Shown here in pieces: positions 22,578 to 31,610 of a stretch of DNA of 64,000 bases. The first letter of the stretch is position 1; each line of letters starts with the position of its first letter. Source of the DNA: JAIVGV01 sp036389335 (GTDB lineage Bacteria > Acidobacteriota > Blastocatellia > Pyrinomonadales > Pyrinomonadaceae); contig DASVQC010000003.1 of assembly GCA_036389335.1 (NCBI GenBank), positions 1 to 64,000 on the forward strand. Reading direction: 5' to 3'. A program made the translations under genes and the position numbers. The notes under the pieces were generated by a model, which saw only the letters and a list, made by a program, of their open reading frames with translations, did not search any database and was not told where the DNA came from.

Positions 22578-23995
22578 GCGCCCGAGCCCTCGATGCGCCT
22601 GCGCGTCTCCGGCGGGAGGTTGCAGACGACGGCGCGATACTTCCCGTTCGCGCCGCGCGGTATCTCGTCCACCCGTTCGAGCACCACTTCGATCGCGCCC
22701 ATGCGCTCGCGCACCCCGCGCGTGATCGAGTCGCCCGATGCCGCCGTGAACTCGGGCGCGGGCACGTAGCGCACGCGCACGCGCCCCAAAGTCTCCTGCA
22801 CGATCTGCGCCTCGCGCACCGGCAGGCGCGCGCCGTAGATCGTGTCGATGCAGCCGACGCGCCGCCCGTCCGCCGTGTAGACGAGATCGTCCGTGCGGCC
22901 CTCGACCGACGCGAGCACCGGCAGCGTCCTCCCGCACGCGCACGCCTCGTCGGTCGCGACCGCGCGCGCGCCGCGGTCGCCGACGCGGTAGCGTACGAGC
23001 GGCATGTCCCCGTTCATCAGTCCGGTGCAGACCAGCTCGCCCGTCGCGCCGTCGCCCACCGTTTCGCCGCCCGCCACGACCTCGACGACGCCCGCCTCCG
23101 GCCACAGGTGCAGCCCCCCCGCCTCGCACTCGCTCGCCGCCGCGACGATCTCGGACATCCCGTAGGTCTCGCGCACGGGGCACCCGAAGGCTTTTTCGAT
23201 GGCGCGCCGCTGGTGCTCGTAAACGGGCTCGGCGTTGGTGACGACGACGTCCATCTTCAGATCATTGCGGCCCAGACTCAGCACGCCCTGCGCCAGCGCG
23301 TAGAGCGACGACGTGTAGCCGAGCAGGTAGCGGACGCGGTAGCGACGCAGCGCGTCGATGTAGTGCGCGGCGAGGGCGGGCGCGAGGTGGTAAGACGACA
23401 TGTAGAGCTGACGCAGCGCGGAGTTCCAGACCCAGAACGGCGGGCGGCGGTTGGCGACCGGCACGACGAGCTGGCCGCCGAGGATCGCCCACCGATCCCG
23501 GCGCGAGACGCCGTACCAGCGGCGCAGGCGCGCCTCGCACAGCGCGTACCACGCGCGCACGGTCTCGCGCGAGAGCCACAGGTCGAGCGATTTGCCCGTC
23601 GTGCCGCTCGTGTGATCGTAGAACATGCGCCGCACGTCGCAGCCGTCGGCGACGAAGGCGCGCGCGCGCTCGCGCACAGACTCTTTTTCCAGCAGCGGCC
23701 AGTTCCCCAGCAGCTCCCACGACGCGCGATCCCCGCGCCGGCGACGCTCGGCCCACCGCTCGCGGTAAAAAGGGACTTGCGTGGCCGCGCGGTGCAGCAC
23801 GCGCGCGAGCCTGTCCTCCTGCCAACGCTCCCAACGCTGCGGGCTCCAACGCTCGCGCTCAAGCGCCTCCTCGACCAGACGCTCCGTCTCGCGCCCGTAG
23901 CGCCAGGAGCGCAACTGGTAGCCGCGCAACGTGGCGGCGACCGAGCGCAGCGGCGCGGGCGAGCGGTGGTAGAGCTGTAACAGTCTGCGGTTCAT
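22574..23995 (-). CDS. PaaK/CapK-like adenylate-forming enzyme
   Basis: A 473-residue member of the phenylacetate-CoA ligase-like family (CapK group) often seen in capsule and exopolysaccharide loci. It has HTSGTTGKSL (AMP-binding loop), TYGMSE, the Asp of VGDRG, EGRTDD and a C-terminal RGANGKYRAV with the catalytic Lys. It would activate an acid as adenylate or CoA ester for polymer decoration. It starts 16 bases after the FemAB-like gene and overlaps the next gene by 4. Confidence 0.85.
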   Translation of the reverse strand: MNRRLLQLYHRSPAPLRSVAATLRGYQLRSWRYGRETERLVEEALERERWSPQRWERWQEDRLARVLHRAATQVPFYRERWAERRRRGDRASWELLGNWPLLEKESVRERARAFVADGCDVRRMFYDHTSGTTGKSLDLWLSRETVRAWYALCEARLRRWYGVSRRDRWAILGGQLVVPVANRRPPFWVWNSALRQLYMSSYHLAPALAAHYIDALRRYRVRYLLGYTSSLYALAQGVLSLGRNDLKMDVVVTNAEPVYEHQRRAIEKAFGCPVRETYGMSEIVAAASECEAGGLHLWPEAGVVEVVAGGETVGDGATGELVCTGLMNGDMPLVRYRVGDRGARAVATDEACACGRTLPVLASVEGRTDDLVYTADGRRVGCIDTIYGARLPVREAQIVQETLGRVRVRYVPAPEFTAASGDSITRGVRERMGAIEVVLERVDEIPRGANGKYRAVVCNLPPETRRRIEGSGA

Positions 23996-24011
23996 GCTTC
24001 GGGCCTTCGGC

Positions 24012-25202
24012 TCACGATTCGCGCGCCGTCAGTTCGTCCGCGTAGATCGCGCCCGTCGTGCGCGCGAACGGATCGGTCGCGTGCTCACTCGCCTGCGCGG
24101 TCGCGTGCGCCGCGGCGCGCGCCGCCGCGTTCGCCGGAGGGCCTTCGGCGACCGCGCGCTTGCGCGCGAGGCGACCGCGCGCGGACTGTTGCCAGCGGTA
24201 GGCCCTCTCCGCGAGCGAGCGCGCGCGCGCGAGCCACGCGTAGCGGCTCCACATCCACTCGTGCATCGTGGCGTCGGCGCGCGCGCCGAACTTCAGCTTG
24301 GCGTCGCCGCCGCCCGCCATGTCGAGCGTCGTGCAGCCCGCCTCCATCCCGTGCCGCATCGCCGTCCACGTCAGCAGCTCCGTCGGGCAGTGCCAGCGGT
24401 ACTCGGCGCGGTGCGCCCAGCCCCACAGGTGTAGCTCTCGGCCATCGCGCATGAACAGCCCCGTGGCGATGCAGCCGCCGCCGTCGGGGAGGCCGACCGA
24501 GATGGCGAGGAGGTTCCCCGCCTCCTTCAAGTGGCGAAAACATTGCAGCACGCGATCCTCTTTGAACGGGACGGCCTTGCCGCGGCGCGCGAAGACCCCT
24601 TTCGTCTGATCGTAGAACTCCGCGACGAAAGACTCGTCCGTCTCGACGCGCGCGACCAGCCCGAGCTTGATCGCCTTGCGCAGTTGGTTGCGCGTCTTCG
24701 CCTTGACGTTTTTGAGCGCGCGCTCCTCGTCGCCCGGGAAGAGCGGCACGCGGTAAGTCGAAAGCTGCCTGCCGCGGAACCCGAGTTCGGCCATCGCCTC
24801 GCCGTCAAGTCGCGCGCCCGTCATCTCGACGTGGTGGACGCCGTAGCGCGACTTCAGGAACGGCACGAGCGCGGCGCAAACCTCGCGCGGCGAGACGCGC
24901 CCCGCGTCGAACAGCGGCCCCATGCTCTCCGTCTGCCAGCCGACGAGCGGCGAGGCGAAGACGCGCAACAGAAGGCCCTTGCGCAGCAGGAAGCCGGGCA
25001 GGCAGCCGACGATCTCCCCGCCCCTCTCGAACACGAGGCGGACGGCGCGCGCGCCGGAGAAAGATTCGACGTAGCGCAGCCACACCGTCTTGTGAAAGAT
25101 GCGGCGGCCCTCGAAGCGCGCGACGAGATCGTCCCACGCCTCGGCCTCGCGCGGCGTGGCTTCGCGGACGGTCACGTCATTGACTTGGCCTCGAACGCTC
25201 AT
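24012..25202 (-). CDS. FemAB-like GNAT-fold protein
   Basis: A 396-residue protein of the FemAB/GNAT type found in exosortase-linked polysaccharide loci. Visible elements are the first acyltransferase half around FHKTVWLRYVESFSGA, the basic TRNQLRKAIKLG segment, and the second half with ISVGLPDGGGCIATGLF and LHLWGWAHRAEYRW. FemAB proteins add amino acids from aminoacyl-tRNA to cell-wall precursors; the substrate here is unknown. The C-terminal ~45 residues are Ala-rich and low complexity. The 84 bases before the upstream deacetylase stop form a GC-rich hairpin and no gene. Confidence 0.82.
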   Translation of the reverse strand: MSVRGQVNDVTVREATPREAEAWDDLVARFEGRRIFHKTVWLRYVESFSGARAVRLVFERGGEIVGCLPGFLLRKGLLLRVFASPLVGWQTESMGPLFDAGRVSPREVCAALVPFLKSRYGVHHVEMTGARLDGEAMAELGFRGRQLSTYRVPLFPGDEERALKNVKAKTRNQLRKAIKLGLVARVETDESFVAEFYDQTKGVFARRGKAVPFKEDRVLQCFRHLKEAGNLLAISVGLPDGGGCIATGLFMRDGRELHLWGWAHRAEYRWHCPTELLTWTAMRHGMEAGCTTLDMAGGGDAKLKFGARADATMHEWMWSRYAWLARARSLAERAYRWQQSARGRLARKRAVAEGPPANAAARAAAHATAQASEHATDPFARTTGAIYADELTARES

Positions 25203-25286
25203 GCTAAAGAAGTGCGGCCCGAAAAGAGATCGAAACGGACGCCCGAACCGTGGGGCGGGGCTCGCCCCGGCCCCCGCCTAAATCCG

Positions 25287-26219
25287 TCAAGAGGTGCCCC
25301 CGCGCACCTTGCTCGCCAGCCAGCGGGTTTCGAGCCGCCGCAAATCCGCGTGCGAGATGCTGCGCCCCTCCGTGTCTTCGCCGCCGCGCAGGTAGTCCAA
25401 CACCTCCGAGACGGGCGCGAACCAGCCGCCCGCCTTCGCCAAATATTCGAGCCTCCGGCGAACCTCCGCGTCGACCCGCCCCCCCTCGGCGAAGCCCGCG
25501 GCGAAGTGTACGTAGGCTATAGAGAGGCTGCCCGCTTCGACGAGCGCGTCGAGCTTCTCGTAGGTGAAGTTTTCGAGGAAGCGGCGCGGGCTCGAACCGT
25601 TCGACGAGGCGAACCAGTAGTTGACGAACGGGCGGCGCGGATCGTGGTAGGGCATGGCGGGGCAGAGGGCGAGCGTGTCCGGCTCGTCGAAGACGAAGTT
25701 GCGCACGTAGCCGACGCGCTCGCGGCACAGGTCGCCCCAGAAGTGTGCGTCGCCTTCGACGTGGCCGCGCGACGTGCCGCGGTTGCGCCCGCGCGTCAGC
25801 GCGCTGTAGACGCCGCGCCGCCAGCCCGACAGGCGCGCGTCGCCCCAGTAGATGTTCTCCCGGCAGCCGAGGTGGTTGCAGTGGACGATCATCTGCCTGC
25901 CGAACAACTCGTGGAATCGATCCAGCCCGCGCCGCGTCCGCTCGCGCGGCGAGGAGGCCGGCGCGATGTTGTGCAGCCCGATCTCGAAGCCCCGCTCCCG
26001 CAGGCCGAGCACCCAGTCGAGGTAGTTGCGATCCTCGCACGTCTCCCCGCCGTTCGTCGCCTCGCCTTCACCGTCGAAGACCCACACGGATTTCGTCGTC
26101 AGCATCCCGAGATCGGCGAGCAGATCGTAGACGGGCTTCACCCGTTCGACGGTCGCCCAGTCGGTGTCGTCGAAGATCGTGAACGCGAACTTGCGCCCGC
26201 CGGGCCAAGAGACTTTCAC
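25287..26219 (-). CDS. polysaccharide deacetylase-like protein
   Basis: A 310-residue protein starting with a beta strand and FTIFDDTD, which matches the metal-binding Asp pair of NodB-type deacetylases. GFEIGLHNI resembles the GxxxxxH metal motif, but the second His of the usual HxxxH is not obvious, so the metal site may be altered. It probably removes acetyl groups from amino sugars of the polymer. The GTG start at 26219 overlaps the stop of the preceding glycosyltransferase (GTGA). Cys-rich patches (CEDRN, HCNHLGC) are unusual for the family. Confidence 0.75.
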   Translation of the reverse strand: MKVSWPGGRKFAFTIFDDTDWATVERVKPVYDLLADLGMLTTKSVWVFDGEGEATNGGETCEDRNYLDWVLGLRERGFEIGLHNIAPASSPRERTRRGLDRFHELFGRQMIVHCNHLGCRENIYWGDARLSGWRRGVYSALTRGRNRGTSRGHVEGDAHFWGDLCRERVGYVRNFVFDEPDTLALCPAMPYHDPRRPFVNYWFASSNGSSPRRFLENFTYEKLDALVEAGSLSIAYVHFAAGFAEGGRVDAEVRRRLEYLAKAGGWFAPVSEVLDYLRGGEDTEGRSISHADLRRLETRWLASKVRGGTS

Positions 26220-27373
26220 GCCGCCCCCTCCCGCCGCCCGGCGACCGACTCGAACAGGGACTCCCACTGCGGCATGACGAGCGACCAGTCGAACCGCTCC
26301 GCCTTGCCGCGGCCCTCGCGCGAGAGCCGCCCGGCGAGCGCCGGATCGTCGAGCAGGCGGCGGACTGCCGACGCCATCGCCGCGGCGTTCGCGGGCGGGA
26401 CGAGCAGCGCGTCCCTCTCGTGTTCGAGCAGGCGCGGCACGCCGCCGACGTTCGTGCTGACGACGCACAGCCCCGAGGCCAGAGCTTCGAGCACGCTCAC
26501 GGGCGTGTTATCGACGTCGGTCGTGTTCAAAAAAATGTCGCCCCGATCCAGCCACGCCGGCACGTCGCGCTTGAGCACGCCGCCGGGGAACGTGATCCGG
26601 TCGGCCACGCCGAGCGCGGCTGCCGCCTCGCGCGTGCGCCGCAAGCTCCCGTCGCCTTTGTCGCGCCCGACCATCGCGAGCGTCACTTCGGGGAAATCCT
26701 TCGCGAGCAGCGCGACGACCCGGGGCGCGAGCGTCGGGTTGTAGATTTCGTGGAACGAGCGCAGCCACACGAGGCGCGGGCGGGCGGGCTGCCGCGCGCG
26801 CGCGCGGTAGGACGCGAGATCGACGGGGTTCGGCAGCAGCCGCAGCGCGCCGTGGAAGGGCCGCATCTCTTCGAGCAGATAGTCGGACGGCGCGGCGACC
26901 GCCGCCGCGCGCGCGAGGCACGCGCGCACGCGCCCCGCGTGCCGCGCGGAAAATTCGGGGAGCGCGCCGCCCCGAAGCACGAGCACGAAGGGGCGACCGA
27001 GCGCCTTCAAGACGATTGACAGCGCCTCGCCGATGAGGAACGCGCGACCGCTGTAGAGATCGACGACCGCCACGTCGTACCCGCCGCGGCGCGAGATGGC
27101 CGTCGCGATCATGTGCGCCCCGCGCAGCCAGCCGTTGCGGTAAGGCGAGGCGGTGACGAGCCCGAAGCCGCGCGCCCGCAGGCGTTCCGCCAAATCTTCG
27201 ACGACGGATCGGCTGCCGCCGCCCGACGACAAAAAGTTCGCGGCGATGAAGACGCGCGGCGTCCGCGCCCGCGCCGCGCCGGGCGCGGTCGGCTCAAGCG
27301 CCGCCGCGTCGCGCGACTCGCCTCCAGCGTCCGCCGTCGCGTCCGCCGTTTCGGGAAAGTGTCTCGCTACCAT
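26216..27373 (-). CDS. family 4 glycosyltransferase
   Basis: A 385-residue GT-B retaining glycosyltransferase. After a ~40-residue Ala-rich leader comes FIAANFLSSGGGSRSVVEDLA, the acceptor-side loop. The donor domain has VGRDKGDG, ITFPGGVLKRDVP and the E-x7-E-type VDNTPVSVLEALASG near residue 315. ATG 27373 overlaps the end of asnB by 7 bases. Confidence 0.9.
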   Translation of the reverse strand: MVARHFPETADATADAGGESRDAAALEPTAPGAARARTPRVFIAANFLSSGGGSRSVVEDLAERLRARGFGLVTASPYRNGWLRGAHMIATAISRRGGYDVAVVDLYSGRAFLIGEALSIVLKALGRPFVLVLRGGALPEFSARHAGRVRACLARAAAVAAPSDYLLEEMRPFHGALRLLPNPVDLASYRARARQPARPRLVWLRSFHEIYNPTLAPRVVALLAKDFPEVTLAMVGRDKGDGSLRRTREAAAALGVADRITFPGGVLKRDVPAWLDRGDIFLNTTDVDNTPVSVLEALASGLCVVSTNVGGVPRLLEHERDALLVPPANAAAMASAVRRLLDDPALAGRLSREGRGKAERFDWSLVMPQWESLFESVAGRREGAA

Positions 27374-29310
27374 GACAGTCCGTGCTCTCGCAGCCACAAC
27401 TCCAACGCGAGGACGATGAAGACGCGCTGGTACAAGCCTTCGCGGCTGATCGTCGTCGTCGTCGCGGCGTCGCCACGCCGCGCCCGCGCGAGTTGCCCCA
27501 GCCAGAATTCGATCAAGTTCGTGTCCAGCAGACCGCGCACGCGCGCCGCGGGCGCGAGCAGCACGTCGCGCAGCGCGGAGTGAAACTCCGGCGAGAGCAT
27601 GCGGTCGAGCGGGATGCCGAAGCCGTGCTTGGGGTGCGCGGCGACCCGCGGCGGCAGCCAGCGCCGCGCGAGGGCGCGCAAGACCAGCTTGCCCTCGCGC
27701 CCGTCGGTCTTGAGCGCGTGCGGGAGCCCGAGCCCGAGCCCGACCACGTCTTCGTCGAGCATCGGCACGCGCACCTCGACGCCGCAGAGCATCGACATCA
27801 TGTCCACCTTGCGCAGCATGTCGGACGGGAGGGAGACGGAGAACAGATTTTCCGTCATGCGCCGCGACAGCTCTTCCAGAGAGGACGCGCCCGGCGGGCG
27901 GAAGCCGTCGAAGCAGCGGTAGACGCTTTCGAGTTCGGCGCGCGCCTCGCCCCGCACCAGCTCGCACTTCTGATCTTCGCTAAGGTAGTTCGAGAGCCCG
28001 GCGAGCAGGACGGACGAGTCGGACCGTCCGGCGCGCGCGAGCCGCACGGCTTTGCTCAACTGCCTGCCGAGATCGCGCGTCACCCCCGTCAGGCGTCGGC
28101 CCGCGCCCTCGGCGGCCCCCGCCAACCAGCCGGGCAGCCTCATCAGTTGCGCGAGCCGGTTCGCGCGGGGGAAGCGACCGTAACCGCCGAACACCTCGTC
28201 GCCGCCGTCGCCCGAGAGCGCGCACACGATGCCGCGCCCGCGGATCGCTTTCGCCACCATGTACATCGGGATGAGGCTCGTGTCGGCGAAGGGCTGATCG
28301 AAGTGGCGGAAGAGTTTGAAGACGAGTTCGGGCGTGAGCGCGCCCTCGGCGTCGATGGTCTGGTGCGACGTGCCGCAGTGGCGCGAGACGGCGAGCGCGA
28401 TTTCGGTCTCGTCGTAGGCCGCGTCGGGGAAGCGCACGTTGAAGGTGTCGAGCGGGCGCGCGGCGGCGCGCGCGTGCGCGGCGACGACGAGCGACGAGTC
28501 GATGCCGCCGGAGAGCAGCGCCGCGACCGGCACGTCCGCGACCGACTGGCGCTCGACCGCCGCGAGCAGCGCCGCCGAGACTTCTTCGACGCGCGCCCCG
28601 AGGTCGCGCCCGCCCTCCGCTTCGCGCGTCGGCCCCGCCGTGATCCGATGATACTGCGCGGCGCGCGCGCCGCCGCCGTCGGCGACGAGCGTCGTGCCCT
28701 TCGGCAGCGCGCGCACGTTGGCGTAGGCGGTCGCGGGCTCGGGGACGTAGCCGAGGCCGAGGAAGTCGTAGCAGGCTTGGCGGTCGATCCGCGGCTCGAA
28801 GCCTTCGAGCGCGAGGATCGCCTTGATCTCGCTGGCGAAGACCAACTGCCCGCGGTGCTCGGCGTAGTAGAGCGCCTTGACGCCGTAGCGATCCCGGGCG
28901 AGGACGAGCTTGCGGCGCGCGCTATCGTAGACGGCGAGGGCGAACATCCCGCGCAGGCGTTCGGCCAGACGCTCGCCGTGCTCCTCGTAGAGGTGCGCGA
29001 CGACTTCCGTGTCGGACGTGCCGCGCAGCGTGTGCCCGCGCGCTTCGAGTTCGCGGCGAAGCTCGCGGTGGTTGTAGATTTCGCCGTTGCAGACGACCCG
29101 CACGCCGCCGTCCTCGTTGGCGATGGGCTGCGCGCCCGTCTCCGAGAGATCGATGAGCGCGAGCCTGCGGTGCACCAGCTCGCAACGCTCGTCCGCGAAG
29201 CGACCGCGCCCGTCCGGCCCGCGGTGCGCGAGCGCGGAGTCGGCGCGCTCGTGCCACGCCGCGTCGGGCGCGAGCGCCACCGCGTTAAATCTTCCGGCTA
29301 TGCCACACAT
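27367..29310 (-). CDS. asnB: asparagine synthase (glutamine-hydrolysing)
   Basis: A 647-residue AsnB-family enzyme. It begins MCGIAGRF, so Cys2 is the glutaminase nucleophile, followed by RGPDGRG and NGEIYNH. The synthetase half has the pyrophosphate loop LLSGGIDSSLV. Members placed in exopolysaccharide and exosortase loci probably amidate a carboxyl on the polymer or precursor rather than make free asparagine; that is inference from context. ATG 29310 follows AAAGAAG. The long open frame upstream has no similarity to the family. Confidence 0.92.
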   Translation of the reverse strand: MCGIAGRFNAVALAPDAAWHERADSALAHRGPDGRGRFADERCELVHRRLALIDLSETGAQPIANEDGGVRVVCNGEIYNHRELRRELEARGHTLRGTSDTEVVAHLYEEHGERLAERLRGMFALAVYDSARRKLVLARDRYGVKALYYAEHRGQLVFASEIKAILALEGFEPRIDRQACYDFLGLGYVPEPATAYANVRALPKGTTLVADGGGARAAQYHRITAGPTREAEGGRDLGARVEEVSAALLAAVERQSVADVPVAALLSGGIDSSLVVAAHARAAARPLDTFNVRFPDAAYDETEIALAVSRHCGTSHQTIDAEGALTPELVFKLFRHFDQPFADTSLIPMYMVAKAIRGRGIVCALSGDGGDEVFGGYGRFPRANRLAQLMRLPGWLAGAAEGAGRRLTGVTRDLGRQLSKAVRLARAGRSDSSVLLAGLSNYLSEDQKCELVRGEARAELESVYRCFDGFRPPGASSLEELSRRMTENLFSVSLPSDMLRKVDMMSMLCGVEVRVPMLDEDVVGLGLGLPHALKTDGREGKLVLRALARRWLPPRVAAHPKHGFGIPLDRMLSPEFHSALRDVLLAPAARVRGLLDTNLIEFWLGQLARARRGDAATTTTISREGLYQRVFIVLALELWLREHGLSW

Positions 29311-29345
29311 CTTCTTTAACGGAGTCTCGCCGAGCCGCCGCGCCG

Positions 29346-30107
29346 CTACTTCTTCGCCGTGCCGATGACGACGTAGCGCCAACGCTCCGGGACGACGTGA
29401 TTGAAGAGCGCGTGGTCGAGCGCGCCGAGCAGTTTTCGCGGCACACCGCCGCGACCGAACACGCCGAGGAAGCCCGTGGTGCGGCACGCGTGCCGACCGA
29501 AGGGCGAGAGCAATTCTTTCATCTCGTCGAGAGAGACGTAGCGCCACAGCGAGCCGCGCCTGATGAACCGGCGCGCGAGGCGGTGGAGCGCGGAGCCCGT
29601 CAGGTTCTCCGCGAACCAGAGTTCGCCGCCCGGCCTGAGCGACTTGTAAATCTCGCCGACCGCGCGTGCTTGCAGCTCGCGCCGCCCGCCCCGCCCGACG
29701 TCGCCGAGCACCGACTTGAAGAGGACGAGGTCGAAATGGCCCGCGTAAGGGATGCTCGTCGCGTCGACCGCCCGGTAGGTGATGAGGTGCTGCACGTTGT
29801 ACTTGCGGTGTAGAGCGCGCGCCTCGTCGGTCGCGCCCTTCAAGTCCGAGCAGACCACGCGCGCGCCCCTGAGCGCGAGCCAGAGCGAGAGGCCGCCGAG
29901 CCCCGCGCCGAGTTCGAGCGCGACGCTCCCGGAGAGATCGAGCGACGTTGACTGCAACCAGAAATCGAGCGCGGGCGACCAGTTCGACAAGTCCCACTCG
30001 ACGAAGTCGGCGAGATTAGCGTCGGCGACGTCAGCCGCGCTCCCCAAGCCGAGGGCCACCAGCACGACGGCGAGCGCGGTCAGGGCGAAGAAGATCACTC
30101 TACCCAT
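29346..30107 (-). CDS. SAM-dependent methyltransferase with N-terminal membrane segment
   Basis: A 253-residue class I methyltransferase. Residues 4-25 are hydrophobic (anchor or signal), then the SAM site VALELGAGLGGLSLWLA near residue 66, VVCSDLKG and FDLVLFKSVLGDV. C-terminally ALFNHVVPERWRYVVIG. The anchor is odd for a SAM enzyme and would tether it to the inner membrane facing the cytoplasm. ATG 30107 overlaps the stop of the ligase gene by 8 bases. Confidence 0.82.
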   Translation of the reverse strand: MGRVIFFALTALAVVLVALGLGSAADVADANLADFVEWDLSNWSPALDFWLQSTSLDLSGSVALELGAGLGGLSLWLALRGARVVCSDLKGATDEARALHRKYNVQHLITYRAVDATSIPYAGHFDLVLFKSVLGDVGRGGRRELQARAVGEIYKSLRPGGELWFAENLTGSALHRLARRFIRRGSLWRYVSLDEMKELLSPFGRHACRTTGFLGVFGRGGVPRKLLGALDHALFNHVVPERWRYVVIGTAKK

Positions 30108-31608
30108 TGTTCGACGACCTCCCGAAAAAACTCCGCACGTTCGCGCCGCGCCCCGCCGCCGCCGCAGCCGCGCGCGCCGCGCCGTCCGGGGCGGAATCAA
30201 TCGTCGCGTAGGTCCACAGCCCGCGGCGGCGATCCGGCGCGCCGAGGGCGTCGCCGTCCGTCAGGAGCCGCGCGAAGGTGAGCCCGACGAGGAGCGACGG
30301 CGCGACCGTCCGCATCGCCACGTTCATCATGAAGAGGAAGCTCCAGGCGACGAGCGACGCCGCCAGCGCCTTGCCCGTCGCGCCCCCCGCGCGGCTGACG
30401 TTCCTGAACGCCATCGCGACGAGCAGGAGGATCGAGACGAGGCCGAGCGCGCCGTGCTCGGCGACGAGGCGCGAGAACTCCGTGTGCGAGGCGGAGTCGC
30501 GGAAGAGGGCGAGGTGCATGAGCGCGGAGCGACCGGGCCCGACGCCCCACACCGGGTTCTCCAACCAGATCCCCAGGTCGGCCCGGATGAGCACGTCGCG
30601 CCCAGTCAGGGACGTGTCCTGAAAACGCTCGAAGAGCGCGCCGCCCGTGACGGCGTCGAGGCGCGGGAGGAGGACGAAGTAAGTCGCCACCGAGAGCAGC
30701 GCGACGAAGACGACGAGCGTCGCGCGCGCGCGCGCGTTCCGCAGCAGGAACAGCGCGGCGATGACGATCGCGCCGGCGGCGTTGTAGAGCCCGCCGCGCG
30801 AGAAGGTGAGCGCGCTCTGGACGACCAGAAAGATCAGCGCGGCGAAGGCGGCCCCGCGCGCGCGCCAGTCGGCCCGCGCGTCCATCACGAACCAGAAGGC
30901 GACGAGCGCGCCCAGGCCGAGCGACGCCGAGACTTGGTTCGGGCCGAAGCCGCCGCTCGCCGCCGAGTTGGCCTCCCCGCCGAAGCTCAGGTTCGCCGCG
31001 GACAGGACGCCGAACAGTGTCACGCACGCGATGCCGACGACGGGCGCGAGCAGCATCAGGAAGGTCTTGGAGAGCTGTTCGCGCGAGAGCTTGGCGTGCG
31101 CGAAGAAGACGGCTGACGCGGCGAGCGCGAGCGGCCCCGAAAGGTTGAAGCTGATCTGCTGGCGCGCCTCTTCCGGCGACAGGTAGGAGAGCGTCAGCAG
31201 CGTCGCGGGCAGGAGCAGCGCGAAGTAGACGACGGGCAGCGCCGGCACGCGCAGCCGCGGCAGGCGCATCAGCGCGGCGGCGAAGATCACGACGGTCGCG
31301 TACTTGCCGAACTCCCACGGCACCTGCGCGTCGCTCATGCGCCAGAGCACCTCCGCGCCCGCGATGTAGGCCGCGACGTAGCCGACCTGCATCGGCCTGC
31401 GCCCGAACACGGCGACGCCGAGGCCCGCGGCGAGGACGGCGAGCGCGTGCAGCGTGGCGAGCTGATAGACCTGACGCATGGCGAGCGCGAGCGCGGCGTG
31501 CGCCGCGACGAAGAGCAGGGCGGCGAAGAGCCCGGCGCGGCGCGCGCGGGCGCGCGGCGGGTGCTTGACGCCGATGGTCTGCGCGGCCTGCGCGCCCTCA
31601 AGGTACAC
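30100..31608 (-). CDS. O-antigen ligase/polymerase-like membrane protein
   Basis: A 502-residue protein with about 11-12 predicted transmembrane helices. Wzy_C-type features are SRGGLYNAAGA, the large periplasmic loop with TGRDVLIRADLGIWLENP, GVGPGRSALMHL and SHTEFSRLVAEHGALG. It would polymerise repeat units or ligate the chain in the periplasm. I chose GTG 31608 with GAGGGG seven bases upstream, three bases after the preceding stop; a later Met would lose the first helix. Confidence 0.85.
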   Translation of the reverse strand: MYLEGAQAAQTIGVKHPPRARARRAGLFAALLFVAAHAALALAMRQVYQLATLHALAVLAAGLGVAVFGRRPMQVGYVAAYIAGAEVLWRMSDAQVPWEFGKYATVVIFAAALMRLPRLRVPALPVVYFALLLPATLLTLSYLSPEEARQQISFNLSGPLALAASAVFFAHAKLSREQLSKTFLMLLAPVVGIACVTLFGVLSAANLSFGGEANSAASGGFGPNQVSASLGLGALVAFWFVMDARADWRARGAAFAALIFLVVQSALTFSRGGLYNAAGAIVIAALFLLRNARARATLVVFVALLSVATYFVLLPRLDAVTGGALFERFQDTSLTGRDVLIRADLGIWLENPVWGVGPGRSALMHLALFRDSASHTEFSRLVAEHGALGLVSILLLVAMAFRNVSRAGGATGKALAASLVAWSFLFMMNVAMRTVAPSLLVGLTFARLLTDGDALGAPDRRRGLWTYATIDSAPDGAARAAAAAAGRGANVRSFFGRSSNNG

Positions 31609-31610
31609 GG

